A DNA stretch of 64,000 nt from the NCBI RefSeq assembly GCF_001690655.1, contig NZ_LZHQ01000027.1, positions 1 to 64,000 of the forward strand. The letters run 5' to 3'. This document shows positions 17,792-26,272 of the stretch, piece after piece (the first letter of the stretch is position 1; each line of letters starts with the position of its first letter). A program made the position numbers and the translations under genes. This DNA is from Gilliamella sp. Occ3-1 (GTDB lineage: Bacteria > Pseudomonadota > Gammaproteobacteria > Enterobacterales > Orbaceae). The notes below the pieces were generated by a model. The model was not told where the DNA came from. It made no database searches and saw nothing but the letters and a program-made list of their open reading frames with translations.

Positions 17792-18667
17792 CTAATTATT
17801 ACTACTTAAAACTGATACAATATTCATCAAAACAGGCCCTGCAACAATAACAAGAACAGGCGTTAAAAAAAATACCATCATCGGTACTGTCATTTTAGCT
17901 GCAATAGCAGCAATTTTTTCTTCTATGGTTAACTTTTGTATCTCTCTAATTTCAGCTGATAAATCTAATAAAGCATCATAAATTGAGTTACCATAATTAA
18001 TACTCCTTCTTAAGGTAATACAAAACATTCTGACTTCTTTACATGGTACTTCTTTCAAAATTAAATCAATAGCTAGTTCAATACCATTGACATCCATCAT
18101 TAAACAAGCCCTATCTAATATAGTTGCCACATCCCTATTAATCGGTTTTACTCTTGTACTTAGATACCTAAAACCATTTTCAACAGTCATACCTGATTTA
18201 ACCATAATTGCCATCATATCAATGATCAGCGGTAAGTCTTGCGAAATCTTTTTAATTCTTTTTGCAGTTTGTCTTTTTAACAGCTTATCGGGCAAAAAGA
18301 TAACCACCACAATAAAAATAAATAAAGTTATCAATAACATACCTGAATCAATTTCAACAAATGAAAAAATTTGATTTACAAGATAAAAAAATGAAAATCC
18401 AATAATAACAGCATAGACTTTCCAACTATTTTTTTCTTGAAAGCGACGTAAAAAACCTAAGCTTAAACTATTTTTTGCAACAATTTTTTCAAAAGCAATA
18501 TCCCTTTTGTTAATATCCCTTTTAGATATTTTCGTCTCTTGGCCTTCACTATTTATTAACAAACTGAGTTTTTCTTTTCTTTGATATAGCAAATAGGAGC
18601 ATACCAACTCTCTACTACTGATACCAATTAAAATAATTGGGATTATTATATTTAGTAAACTTGTCAT
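17792..18667 (-). CDS. tadC: TadC pilus platform protein
   Basis: 291-aa inner-membrane protein of the GspF/TadC family. It has a membrane segment at the N-terminus, a hydrophobic pair around 75-125, the GspF-type cytoplasmic domain (LPLIIDMMAIMVKSGMTVENGFRYLS near 145-170) and a C-terminal hydrophobic segment (MTVPMMVFFLTPVLVIVAGPVLM). With TadB it forms the platform on which TadA acts. The start lies 3 bases after the tadB stop. Confidence 0.9.
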   Translation of the reverse strand: MTSLLNIIIPIILIGISSRELVCSYLLYQRKEKLSLLINSEGQETKISKRDINKRDIAFEKIVAKNSLSLGFLRRFQEKNSWKVYAVIIGFSFFYLVNQIFSFVEIDSGMLLITLFIFIVVVIFLPDKLLKRQTAKRIKKISQDLPLIIDMMAIMVKSGMTVENGFRYLSTRVKPINRDVATILDRACLMMDVNGIELAIDLILKEVPCKEVRMFCITLRRSINYGNSIYDALLDLSAEIREIQKLTIEEKIAAIAAKMTVPMMVFFLTPVLVIVAGPVLMNIVSVLSSNN

Positions 18668-18670
18668 AAT

Positions 18671-19612
18671 TTAAATGATCTTACTAATCATTCCTTTTAT
18701 AATTAAAGAACCGATAACCACACTACCGACAACATAATACAAAAGATAGTGACCAAGTGTTGTATTAATCAAATACTCATAGTGTGTCTCTGAAAGAAAT
18801 CTAAGTGCCAATATAAAAGCAAAAGGCATGCAAGCTAATATTCTCATTGTCATTCTTAATTCCGCAGTTTTACCGTCTCTAGTTTTGCTTAAAATTCTAT
18901 TGTTTGTTAACATTTTTGCTAATCGACTCATGATTTCTTTCAGTTCCCCACCACTATCTAGATTAACCATTACTGTTAAAATAAAAAAGTAGTACTCTGG
19001 AAAAGGAAGCTGTAAATAAGATTTCATTAAAACTTCTTCAATATTTTCACCAATTTCTATTCGGTCATCCATTTCCTTCATTGTTTTACCGACTACTCCA
19101 TCAATAGAGTCACCACACAACCTAAAGCTTGTAATTATGGCACCGCCAGATGACACAACACCTGTAATGGTATTTAATGCTTCAGGGAATGTATCGTAAA
19201 ACTCTTTTTTCAACTTTCTTTTTTTTATAACAATGGTTATAACAATTGTGGCAATAACACTAACTAGTGCTGCAGTATAGCTATCATAATGAGTATAATT
19301 TGCATTTAATATGATACCTACAAACATACCTGCAAAAATGTAAACAAATAACCGTGCTTTAGATTGCCCTATTACAAATATATTATAATTAGATTTAATC
19401 ATCAGGTTAGTCTCAAATATCATTTGATCCCAAAACGCACGAGCCCAAGACGATTGTCGCTTTTGTGATAGTTGGTTTTCAACCAAACTAGTCAATGAAG
19501 CATTTTTAACTTCAGTTTCATAAAAAATTTGCAACCGCCCTTTACGACGACGCAAATTCCAAATATTTATAATAGCTACAATGATAAGTACAATTGAAAG
19601 AATTAAAATCAT
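18671..19612 (-). CDS. tadB: TadB pilus platform protein
   Basis: 313-aa inner-membrane protein of the GspF family. Hydrophobic segments lie at the N-terminus (1-20), near 82-130 and at the C-terminus (280-310). The cytoplasmic GspF-like domain is recognisable from FPEALNTITGVVSSGGAIITSF (about 141-162) and LDSGGELKEIMSRLAKML. TadB partners TadC beneath the TadA ATPase. The ATG overlaps the tadA stop as ATGA, indicating coupled translation. Confidence 0.9.
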   Translation of the reverse strand: MILILSIVLIIVAIINIWNLRRRKGRLQIFYETEVKNASLTSLVENQLSQKRQSSWARAFWDQMIFETNLMIKSNYNIFVIGQSKARLFVYIFAGMFVGIILNANYTHYDSYTAALVSVIATIVITIVIKKRKLKKEFYDTFPEALNTITGVVSSGGAIITSFRLCGDSIDGVVGKTMKEMDDRIEIGENIEEVLMKSYLQLPFPEYYFFILTVMVNLDSGGELKEIMSRLAKMLTNNRILSKTRDGKTAELRMTMRILACMPFAFILALRFLSETHYEYLINTTLGHYLLYYVVGSVVIGSLIIKGMISKII

Positions 19613-20916
19613 ATTTTTAAACCTGCTGCGTTTATCATTAGTTTTTCTAATATGTCCGACATTTCATAGTATTGGGCACTATCATAAAGTGCAGATCTTC
19701 TAACTAATCCATTACAAACAAATTCACCTCGAATCATACCTTTTTCACTTCTTTCTTCATGAATTTTAAATTGAAACACATCATGAGTAATAATATTTCC
19801 AGATTCTAATCCCATTATTTCAGTAATACTCATCACTTTACGTTGTCCATCTGGCAGACGAGAAACTTGAATAATAAAATTAACGGAAGAAGCTATATAA
19901 TGCCTAACTGCAGCAATAGGTAATTCTGGCTGAGCCATAATGATCATGCTTTCTAACCGAGATAAGGCATCTTTAGCTGTATTGGCATGTAACGTCGACA
20001 TTGAACCACTGTGACCAGTATTCATAGCTTGAAGCATTTCAAAAGCCTCTTCACCACGGCATTCCCCTAAAATAATCCGGTCTGGACGCATGCGTAAAGC
20101 GTTAACTAATAGATTTTGCATAGTTACTCTTCCACGCCCATCCTCTCCGCCTGATTTGGTCTCCATTCTAACCACATGATCTTGTTGTAGTTTTAATTCT
20201 GCAGCATCTTCGAGTGTAATGGTACGTTCATTGTCACCTATAAACCCAGATAATGCATTTAACATCGTTGTCTTACCTGAACCTGTCCCGCCAGAAACAA
20301 TAATATTCATTCGACAACGAGTCGCAATAACTAAAAAATTAGCCATATCGTCATTTAGTGACTCATATTGTATTAAATCATGGAATGTACGACGACCATT
20401 ACCAAATTTACGAATTGACATTGAGGTACCATCAATGGCAATCGGTGGAATAACAACATTAAGCCGACTACCATCGGGCATTCTAGAATCAACTAAAGGA
20501 TGAGCCTCATCAATATTTTTGCCTACTTTATTTACTAAACGCCTTGCAATATCAATTAGTTGGCGTTCACTAATAAAAAATTTATTCGTTTTGCTGAGAA
20601 TACCACCCCGTTCAACATAAATACTATGAGGGCCGTTTACTAAAATATCATTGACTGTTTCATCTTTCATCAACGAATCAATTGGACCATAACCAACGAT
20701 TTCGTCACAAATCATACTTGCTAGCGTACCAGATTCATCCGGCGTGATATAAGCACTGCCGGAATTAACAATGTCTCTGATTATAGTTTGAATTTCACGC
20801 AAAATTCGGTTCGGTTCATTCTTTAATTGCTCAACTAAATCAAGATCAATTACTTGAAAAACCAAATCGCGAATCTTATTCCATTCATTAGAAAATTGAA
20901 ATTGCTCATTAGCCAT
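19609..20916 (-). CDS. tadA: TadA/CpaF pilus assembly ATPase
   Basis: 435-aa cytoplasmic secretion ATPase that powers Flp pilus extension and, in some systems, retraction. The N-terminal domain covers about 1-120. The ATPase core shows Walker A GGTGSGKTT (about 209-217), an aspartate box around TITLEDAAELKLQQ, Walker B-like RPDRIILGECRGEEAFEML (about 278-296) and the His-box GHSGSMSTLHANT. Length matches the CpaF family. First gene after flp, separated by a terminator-like hairpin. Confidence 0.95.
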   Translation of the reverse strand: MANEQFQFSNEWNKIRDLVFQVIDLDLVEQLKNEPNRILREIQTIIRDIVNSGSAYITPDESGTLASMICDEIVGYGPIDSLMKDETVNDILVNGPHSIYVERGGILSKTNKFFISERQLIDIARRLVNKVGKNIDEAHPLVDSRMPDGSRLNVVIPPIAIDGTSMSIRKFGNGRRTFHDLIQYESLNDDMANFLVIATRCRMNIIVSGGTGSGKTTMLNALSGFIGDNERTITLEDAAELKLQQDHVVRMETKSGGEDGRGRVTMQNLLVNALRMRPDRIILGECRGEEAFEMLQAMNTGHSGSMSTLHANTAKDALSRLESMIIMAQPELPIAAVRHYIASSVNFIIQVSRLPDGQRKVMSITEIMGLESGNIITHDVFQFKIHEERSEKGMIRGEFVCNGLVRRSALYDSAQYYEMSDILEKLMINAAGLKI

Positions 20917-20943
20917 GTTTTTTTAACAACACCTTATCAAAAT

Positions 20944-20979
20944 AAAAGCTACTGACTTTTCTTTTTATCAGTAACTTTT
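20944..20979 (-). terminator. attenuator-like hairpin between flp and tadA
   Basis: Arms at 20944-20955 and 20968-20979 form a 12-bp stem with one G-U pair around a 12-base loop. On the minus strand it is followed by ATTTTG, a short T-rich tail. It lies in the 160-base gap after the pilin gene, so it probably lets most transcripts end after flp, giving more pilin than machine proteins. Confidence 0.6.
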
Positions 20980-21078
20980 ATTTTATAAAATAAGAATAAT
21001 AAATTATCCTTGTACAACAATTCCAAGGGAGCACATAGCCATCAACCAGGCATGACTAATACCTCCTTGATATAATTA

Positions 21079-21306
21079 TTAACCGCCAATAGTATTAATA
21101 ATACCATCCATTTTGGATTTTAATTGGTTAAATGTACCACTTAACATCTGAGCAACTGGACCATCTGATTTAAAAATAACCATAACAACTACGGCTACAC
21201 CCGCAGCTACAATTGCATATTCAATTGCAGTTACACCACGTTCACTTTTAACAAATTTACCTAAAAAATTTCTTGCTTTTGCGCGAACTGTTGATAAATA
21301 CATCAT
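21079..21306 (-). CDS. flp: Flp-type major pilin
   Basis: 75-aa prepilin. The leader is basic (residues 1-24) and ends in a glycine before the cleavage point: SERG|VTAIEYAIVAAGVAVVVMVIF. The Flp hallmark, glutamate followed by tyrosine at mature positions 5 and 6, is present. The hydrophobic helix (about 26-46) forms the pilus core. The leader would be cut by TadV. A strong GGAGAAA ribosome site precedes the two tandem ATG codons at 21306 and 21303. Only one pilin gene is present here. Confidence 0.93.
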   Translation of the reverse strand: MMYLSTVRAKARNFLGKFVKSERGVTAIEYAIVAAGVAVVVMVIFKSDGPVAQMLSGTFNQLKSKMDGIINTIGG

Positions 21307-21319
21307 TATTTTCTCCTTT

Positions 21320-22022
21320 TTATATATTTCATAAATATTCTGTAAATATTTACTTGTTTTTTAATGTTTTATTTACCTTCTTTTCAGAAAGTTTTCATAT
21401 ATTACACTGTTTAATGTAAAAAGGCTAGCAATTAATCAAAAAAATTTCAAATAATTTACTTTTAATATGTTGACTGATTAAAAAACGATCTATTTTATTA
21501 AAAAATTAAGGATATAGTAAAAAAAAAGAAAATATTTAATTGTCGGTATTGATGATTTTACATGTAAGGTTTATGTGTGAATTTAATCAAATAATTCTCA
21601 ATTTAGCTTGACACAGTTTTGATTAATGATGTGTTAGCCCAATTTTTTATATTATTGAATGTATTTATTCCAATAAAAGACGTGAATATCAAGGAACAAG
21701 CTAACACTTATTTGTAAAAATATATAATAACTATCGTATCAGTCAAAAATTCACATAATCATCCTGTCTACAATCTTTTTTTATTTTTATATCAATAAAT
21801 GATCGATACGATAACCAATTTATGGAGTTGTTTTGGAGGTCGATAAGTTATTCAACTGTGCTTATAAATAATTTTTATCTAATTTTTTGGGAAGGACATA
21901 AAACAAAACAGGCTATCCTTAACAAAAAGGTAATGATCAACTTTTATACCAGTCAATAGCTACATATCTTTTCAGAAGAGTTTAATAAGCATTAGGATGA
22001 ATATAGTAACTATCCAAGCCTA
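21320..22022. other. long AT-rich intergenic region upstream of flp
   Basis: About 700 bases between flp and the convergent end of the LysR gene's transcript. It must contain the promoter of the tad operon and perhaps control sites such as the palindrome at 21402-21419. I find no coding frame of note, no RNA gene and no strong hairpin terminator. The size is large for this compact genome region, so a regulatory RNA or long leader is possible but not shown. Confidence 0.5.
21402..21419. promoter_or_regulatory. imperfect palindrome upstream of flp
   Basis: TTACACTGTTTAATGTAA is an 18-bp inverted repeat with TTACA/TGTAA arms, about 100 bases upstream of the flp start. It could be an operator for the tad operon. 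No regulator gene is adjacent to it, so the assignment is speculative. Confidence 0.3.
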
Positions 22023-22907
22023 TCACTCATACTTTAACAAATCTATAATCAATTTAAAAACATTTGAATGTCCTTTGCGACTTGGATAGTAAAGGTAAAA
22101 AGAGTCATAAGTGATAGCAAACTCGGTTAACAACTCAACTAATGACCCCGATGTTAATTCCTTTTCAATATCGGCTTTAGCCGTCCAAGTGATGCCTAAA
22201 CCATCTAAAGCCGCTTGCTTACGCAAATGATTATTAATCATAAATTGTGAATGAGGGTGATATTTAATCATCTTTCCTGCTTGCGTAAACTCCCATGGCA
22301 ATTCAGTTCCGTGCTGTGAGGATATTCTCATACCAATTAAGCGATGTTCATCTAACTCTTTAATTTGTTTCGGTATCACTTTTCCGATTAAATATTCAGG
22401 GCTAGCAACTAAAGCCATTTTTAAGGGCGGTGATATTTTTACAGCAATCATCTCTTTGGCTAAATCACTTCCTAAACGACATCCCATATCAAAACCTTGT
22501 TTAACAATGTCAGCCCAACTATTATCGGCTTGAATTTCGACCTTAATCAGCGGATAACGGGGTAAAAAATCGCGTAATTTTGGATAAATAATATGTTCTA
22601 CAGCGATACTTGGCGCGTTTATCCTGATCGTTCCTGAAGGTATATTAATAAAATTGTTTAGTGCGTTCACCTCTTGATTAATCGAGTCAAATAAAGGGGA
22701 TAGCTTTCGGTATAGTTGTTCTCCTGCTTCAGTCAGTGATACATTACGAGTATTACGATTAAATAAACGCAAATTTAATCGGGTCTCTAGATTTCGCATA
22801 CTATGACTTAACGCTGATGAGGAAATTCCCAATCGTTGCCCTGCTTTAACAAAACTGCTGGTTTGTGCTACGGTAATAAAGTAATTTAACTCATTAAGGT
22901 TGTACAT
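22023..22907 (-). CDS. LysR-family transcriptional regulator
   Basis: 294-aa regulator. Residues 1-60 hold the LysR winged helix (LNYFITVAQTSSFVKAGQRLGISSSALSHSMRNLE). The rest is the periplasmic-binding-like effector domain (IRINAPSIAVEHIIYPKLRDF). It resembles the subgroup of LysR proteins that control short-chain or aldo/keto reductases. It is divergent from the SDR gene at 23106 with a 198-base shared region, so it most likely controls the SDR/ADH/AKR cluster. The effector is unknown. Confidence 0.9.
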   Translation of the reverse strand: MYNLNELNYFITVAQTSSFVKAGQRLGISSSALSHSMRNLETRLNLRLFNRNTRNVSLTEAGEQLYRKLSPLFDSINQEVNALNNFINIPSGTIRINAPSIAVEHIIYPKLRDFLPRYPLIKVEIQADNSWADIVKQGFDMGCRLGSDLAKEMIAVKISPPLKMALVASPEYLIGKVIPKQIKELDEHRLIGMRISSQHGTELPWEFTQAGKMIKYHPHSQFMINNHLRKQAALDGLGITWTAKADIEKELTSGSLVELLTEFAITYDSFYLYYPSRKGHSNVFKLIIDLLKYE

Positions 22908-23105
22908 AATTGCATTTTATTAGTGAATTTAATTCACTACACTATAAAACAACCACCCATTTATCTCAATAAAAGCTCTCGTTAAAATGACGTTATTATT
23001 AAATTAATAAATTAATCAAAAATCCAAGATATGCCATGCGTGAAAATTTAGGTATAGCCAAAGTTTAATTATTTGCGATATAACTAATTAAAAGGGAGCT
23101 CTACA

Positions 23106-23918
23106 ATGTCAAAAGAAGTTATTGTTTTAAGTGGATCTGGGGCAATAGGTATAGCCAGGCGTATAGCGGTGGGTAAAGTACTGTTATTAGCCGATTTAAA
23201 AATTGAAAATGCTGAAAAACAGGCTCAAGAACTGCGTAATGCTGGATATAATACCCATACTATCGCTTGCGATGTATCAAATCGAGTATCGGTCAATAAA
23301 CTGGTAGAGACGGCCACTGGATTAGGCAAAATAATGGGCTTAGTCAACACGGCTGGTGTATCGCCTTCCCAAGCATCTGCACAGCGAATCTTTGAAGTCG
23401 ATTTATATGGTAACGCCCTGTTATTTGATGCATTTAGTGGGGTAATGGCAAAAGGTAGTTCGGCTTTGGTCATTGGTTCACAATCATCACATCGCTTAGA
23501 CCCGCTTACATTGGAACAAACTAAAGCCCTAGCCTTAACACCCACAGAAGCATTACTCAATTTACCTTTTATTAAAGAAGTAAATGATAGTTTAAAAGCT
23601 TATCAACTAGCCAAAAAAGGAAATGCCTTAAGAGTGCAGGCAGAAGCGGTCAACTGGGGGCATCGTGGTGCAAGAATAAACTGTATTAGTGCAGGTATTA
23701 TCCATACACCTTTAGCCAATGAAGAACTCAATGGCGATCGTAAAGATTTTTACCGCAAAATGCTTAAAGAATTACCAGTAGGTCGTGGTGGATCGCCAGA
23801 TGAAATTGCTAACCTAGCCGAACTCATTATGTCCGAAAAAGGAGCTTATATTACTGGTAGTGATATGTTAATTGATGGCGGTGCCACAGCAAAATTTTGG
23901 TGGGATCTAACCGACTAA
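23106..23918 (+). CDS. short-chain dehydrogenase/reductase
   Basis: 270-aa SDR oxidoreductase. The cofactor motif is a variant of TGxxxGxG (SGSGAIGIARRIAVG, about 9-23), followed by an acidic ADLK that favours NAD. The NNAG equivalent reads NTAGVSPS. The active site is S (IGSQSSHR, about 122-129) and YxxxK (YQLAK, about 165-169). Late segment YITGSDMLIDGGATAKFW matches the family's conserved IDGG. Strong GGGAG ribosome site. First of two genes transcribed together (34-base gap to the alcohol dehydrogenase). Substrate not predictable. Confidence 0.9.
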   Translation: MSKEVIVLSGSGAIGIARRIAVGKVLLLADLKIENAEKQAQELRNAGYNTHTIACDVSNRVSVNKLVETATGLGKIMGLVNTAGVSPSQASAQRIFEVDLYGNALLFDAFSGVMAKGSSALVIGSQSSHRLDPLTLEQTKALALTPTEALLNLPFIKEVNDSLKAYQLAKKGNALRVQAEAVNWGHRGARINCISAGIIHTPLANEELNGDRKDFYRKMLKELPVGRGGSPDEIANLAELIMSEKGAYITGSDMLIDGGATAKFWWDLTD

Positions 23919-23952
23919 TTTTTATTAAACGTCTAGTATAAGGAATAACACG

Positions 23953-25098
23953 ATGTATGAATTTAGTTTTCAAAATCCAACTCGTATAGAATTTGGTATC
24001 GATAAAGAAAAAAACATGGGTCGCTATATGAAGGAGTTTGGTGCCAAAAGAGTATTAATTGTCTTTGGTAGTGATCGCATCAAACAATCTGGTTTATTTG
24101 ATAATGTAACAGCAAGCTTGCGTGAATACGGCATTGAATTCACCGAATGTAGTAAAATTAAAAGTAATCCCATTTTAAGCAAAGTTCAAGAGGGGATCAC
24201 TATCGCTAAAAAATTTGGCGCCGATAGCGTACTTAGTATTGGCGGTGGCTCCTGCTTAGATAGTGTAAAAGCGATTGCCGCTGGTAGTTTATACGATGGA
24301 GATGTATGGGACTTCTTTACTGGCTCCCCAGTAACCAAAGCACTTAATATATTTGATATAATGACCTTAGCTGCAACTGGTAGTGAAATGAACAATGGTG
24401 GTGTTGTCACAAACGAAAAAACTAAACAAAAATATCCAATTCATGGTTTTAGTTTATTTCCGAAAGTATCGGTAATTAATCCTCAACTTCAAACCACAAT
24501 CAGTTGTGATTATCTAGTGTATTCGGCCGCTGATATTATCGCCCATTCCATTGAAGGGTACTTTACTGCATCGATACAGCCTGAACTCATTAATTTACTA
24601 ATCGAAGCTAATATAAAAACCGTGATCCGTACCACCGAAATACTTCTACAAAATCCCAATGATTTAGATGCACGTGGTGAATTTGCTTGGGCGGCAACGC
24701 TGGCTTTAAATGGTTTAACCTATCTAGGTACAGCTGGCTTTAGCTACCCCAACCATATGATCGAACATGCAATGAGTGCAATCTGTGATGTACCACACGG
24801 TGCTGGATTATCAGTTGTTATGCCAGCTTGGATGACTTGGTATCACGATCGTAATCCAAAACAGTTCCAACGTTTTGCTAAAGAGATTTTTGGTTTATCA
24901 ACGGCTGAACAAGGTATTGAAGCATTAAGAGCCTGGTTTAACAAAATAGGCACACCAACTACACTTGAGCAACTCAATATTAACCAACAGGATCTAAAAC
25001 TGATCGTAGACAATGCAGCACAAAACGCTATTGATTGGCAAATGAGCGACATTTATAGCAAGCAGGTCATTGCTAATATTTTAAATTTGGCTAAATAA
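23953..25098 (+). CDS. iron-containing alcohol dehydrogenase
   Basis: 381-aa group III dehydrogenase, similar in length to YqhD/BdhA-type enzymes (about 387 aa), which reduce aldehydes with NAD(P)H. The cofactor motif SIGGGSCLDSVKAIAAG is at about 96-112. Metal ligands are visible as D and H in SAADIIAHSIEGYF (about 193-206) and two histidines in NHMIEHAMSAICDVPHGAGL (about 257-276). AAGG ribosome site. Probably co-transcribed with the SDR under the LysR regulator. The aldehyde or ketone it acts on is unknown. Confidence 0.92.
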   Translation: MYEFSFQNPTRIEFGIDKEKNMGRYMKEFGAKRVLIVFGSDRIKQSGLFDNVTASLREYGIEFTECSKIKSNPILSKVQEGITIAKKFGADSVLSIGGGSCLDSVKAIAAGSLYDGDVWDFFTGSPVTKALNIFDIMTLAATGSEMNNGGVVTNEKTKQKYPIHGFSLFPKVSVINPQLQTTISCDYLVYSAADIIAHSIEGYFTASIQPELINLLIEANIKTVIRTTEILLQNPNDLDARGEFAWAATLALNGLTYLGTAGFSYPNHMIEHAMSAICDVPHGAGLSVVMPAWMTWYHDRNPKQFQRFAKEIFGLSTAEQGIEALRAWFNKIGTPTTLEQLNINQQDLKLIVDNAAQNAIDWQMSDIYSKQVIANILNLAK

Positions 25099-25158
25099 TG
25101 AATGTTAGATGGATTTACCGTCCATCTAAAACAGGTCTTAATTTTTAAAATACGTCAG

Positions 25159-25538
25159 GTTGGCAATGCCATACAAAATGTGGCATTCCCCGCCAAGAAC
25201 TATTATTACCACAAAAATATGGATCACCAACGCTAACTACAAAGCCAAGCAATCAATAGAAGAATCATTACGCAAATTAAAAACAGATTATATTGATTTA
25301 TTATTAATTCACCAGCCATTTAATGACTACTATTATGCTTACCGATTAATGGAAGAAGCTTACGAAAAAGGCAAGGCTAAAGCCATCGGCGTTAGCAATT
25401 TTACCCAGATCGCCTTTTGAACTTTGCCCTTTCAGAACAAGAGATAAAGCTCATTACTACTTTAGATACTGGCATAGTTTTTTCTTCTCGCATCAAAATC
25501 CAAAAATGGAGGATTGGTTTATGTCCATTGCGAAATAG
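25159..25538 (+). pseudogene. aldo/keto reductase pseudogene
   Basis: Remains of an AKR. Pieces in three frames spell VGNAIQN, IPRQEL, TTKIWITN, the segment KLKTDYIDLLLIHQP (an AKR hallmark), KAIGVSNFT, then LSEQEIKLITTLDTG and FFSHQNPKMEDWF to a stop at 25536-25538. The catalytic N-terminal part (D, Y, K) is absent, there are frameshifts at about 25190 and 25415, and about 100 codons are deleted between SNFT and LSEQ. It was probably once the third gene of the SDR/ADH cluster. Confidence 0.85.
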
Positions 25539-25637
25539 AAAAAAACAATAAATAAAAAATGAGTTACTTTATTGAGCTATAAATGACGGTATAATTATTT
25601 TATTGTTTGTAATCAACACAAATTAAACAAAAATAAA

Positions 25638-26222
25638 TTATGATTTTGGCGTAAATATTTTCAATAGCGAATTGATTGTTAGATGAAAATAGGAATCATC
25701 TTGCAATCCTTTTGCTGAAATATAAGCGCCTTGCAAAGTGGATATGATCAGTGTTACTGCTTCTAACGGTGCAAGAATATTAGAAATACTTCCATCCGAA
25801 ATTCCCATTCTTATAAGATTTTCTAACGTTTTTTTCATTGTCAAAAATCCGCGTGTAACTTCTGCCGCTAAATGAGGATTTGTCATAATAGACCGATCCC
25901 GTGCCATTTGACCAACTAAACAGCCTCGTTGTATATTACGAGGTTTTAATAGCAAATTTGACAGTTTATTATAAGCATTTGTATTAGTATTTAGTACTGA
26001 AGCATTGATACTTATTAACTGTTCTACATTATAAGTTATAGCATATAAGGCCAAATCTTCTTTACCGTTGAAATGGTGGTAAAGACTACCTTGTCCAACA
26101 CCTGACCGCTTTAAAATATCTTTAGGGCTAGTATTTGCTAGACCTTTTTCTAATAAGAGATCAGCCATAGCAATAATGAGCTTTTCTCTGGAATTTTGTT
26201 TAGTTTTTTGTTCGTTATTCAT
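25638..26222 (-). CDS. TetR-family repressor
   Basis: 194-aa regulator with an N-terminal TetR helix-turn-helix (TSPKDILKRSGVGQGSLYHHFNGKEDLAL, about 32-60) and a ligand-binding C-terminal part with the segment RGCLVGQMARDRS typical of the YxaF/LmrA subgroup. I use the ATG at 26222: the upstream extension to 26240 starts with GTG and would cover the operator-like palindrome at 26238-26259. Related palindromes lie before the neighbouring GAPDH and MFS genes, so it most likely represses all three promoters until an unknown compound binds. Confidence 0.88.
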   Translation of the reverse strand: MNNEQKTKQNSREKLIIAMADLLLEKGLANTSPKDILKRSGVGQGSLYHHFNGKEDLALYAITYNVEQLISINASVLNTNTNAYNKLSNLLLKPRNIQRGCLVGQMARDRSIMTNPHLAAEVTRGFLTMKKTLENLIRMGISDGSISNILAPLEAVTLIISTLQGAYISAKGLQDDSYFHLTINSLLKIFTPKS

Positions 26223-26237
26223 ATTGCTATAACTCAA

Positions 26238-26259
26238 CACACCATCAATTGACGGTATG
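26238..26259. promoter_or_regulatory. probable TetR operator at its own promoter
   Basis: An imperfect 22-bp palindrome centred on CAATTG, with CACACC and GGTATG outer arms (9 of 11 pairs match). It shares the AATT centre and GGTATG arm with the sites at 27298 and 27432, but its arms are further apart. Located 16 bases upstream of the tetR ATG, suggesting autoregulation. Confidence 0.5.
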
Positions 26260-26272
26260 TTTAATTAACTAA

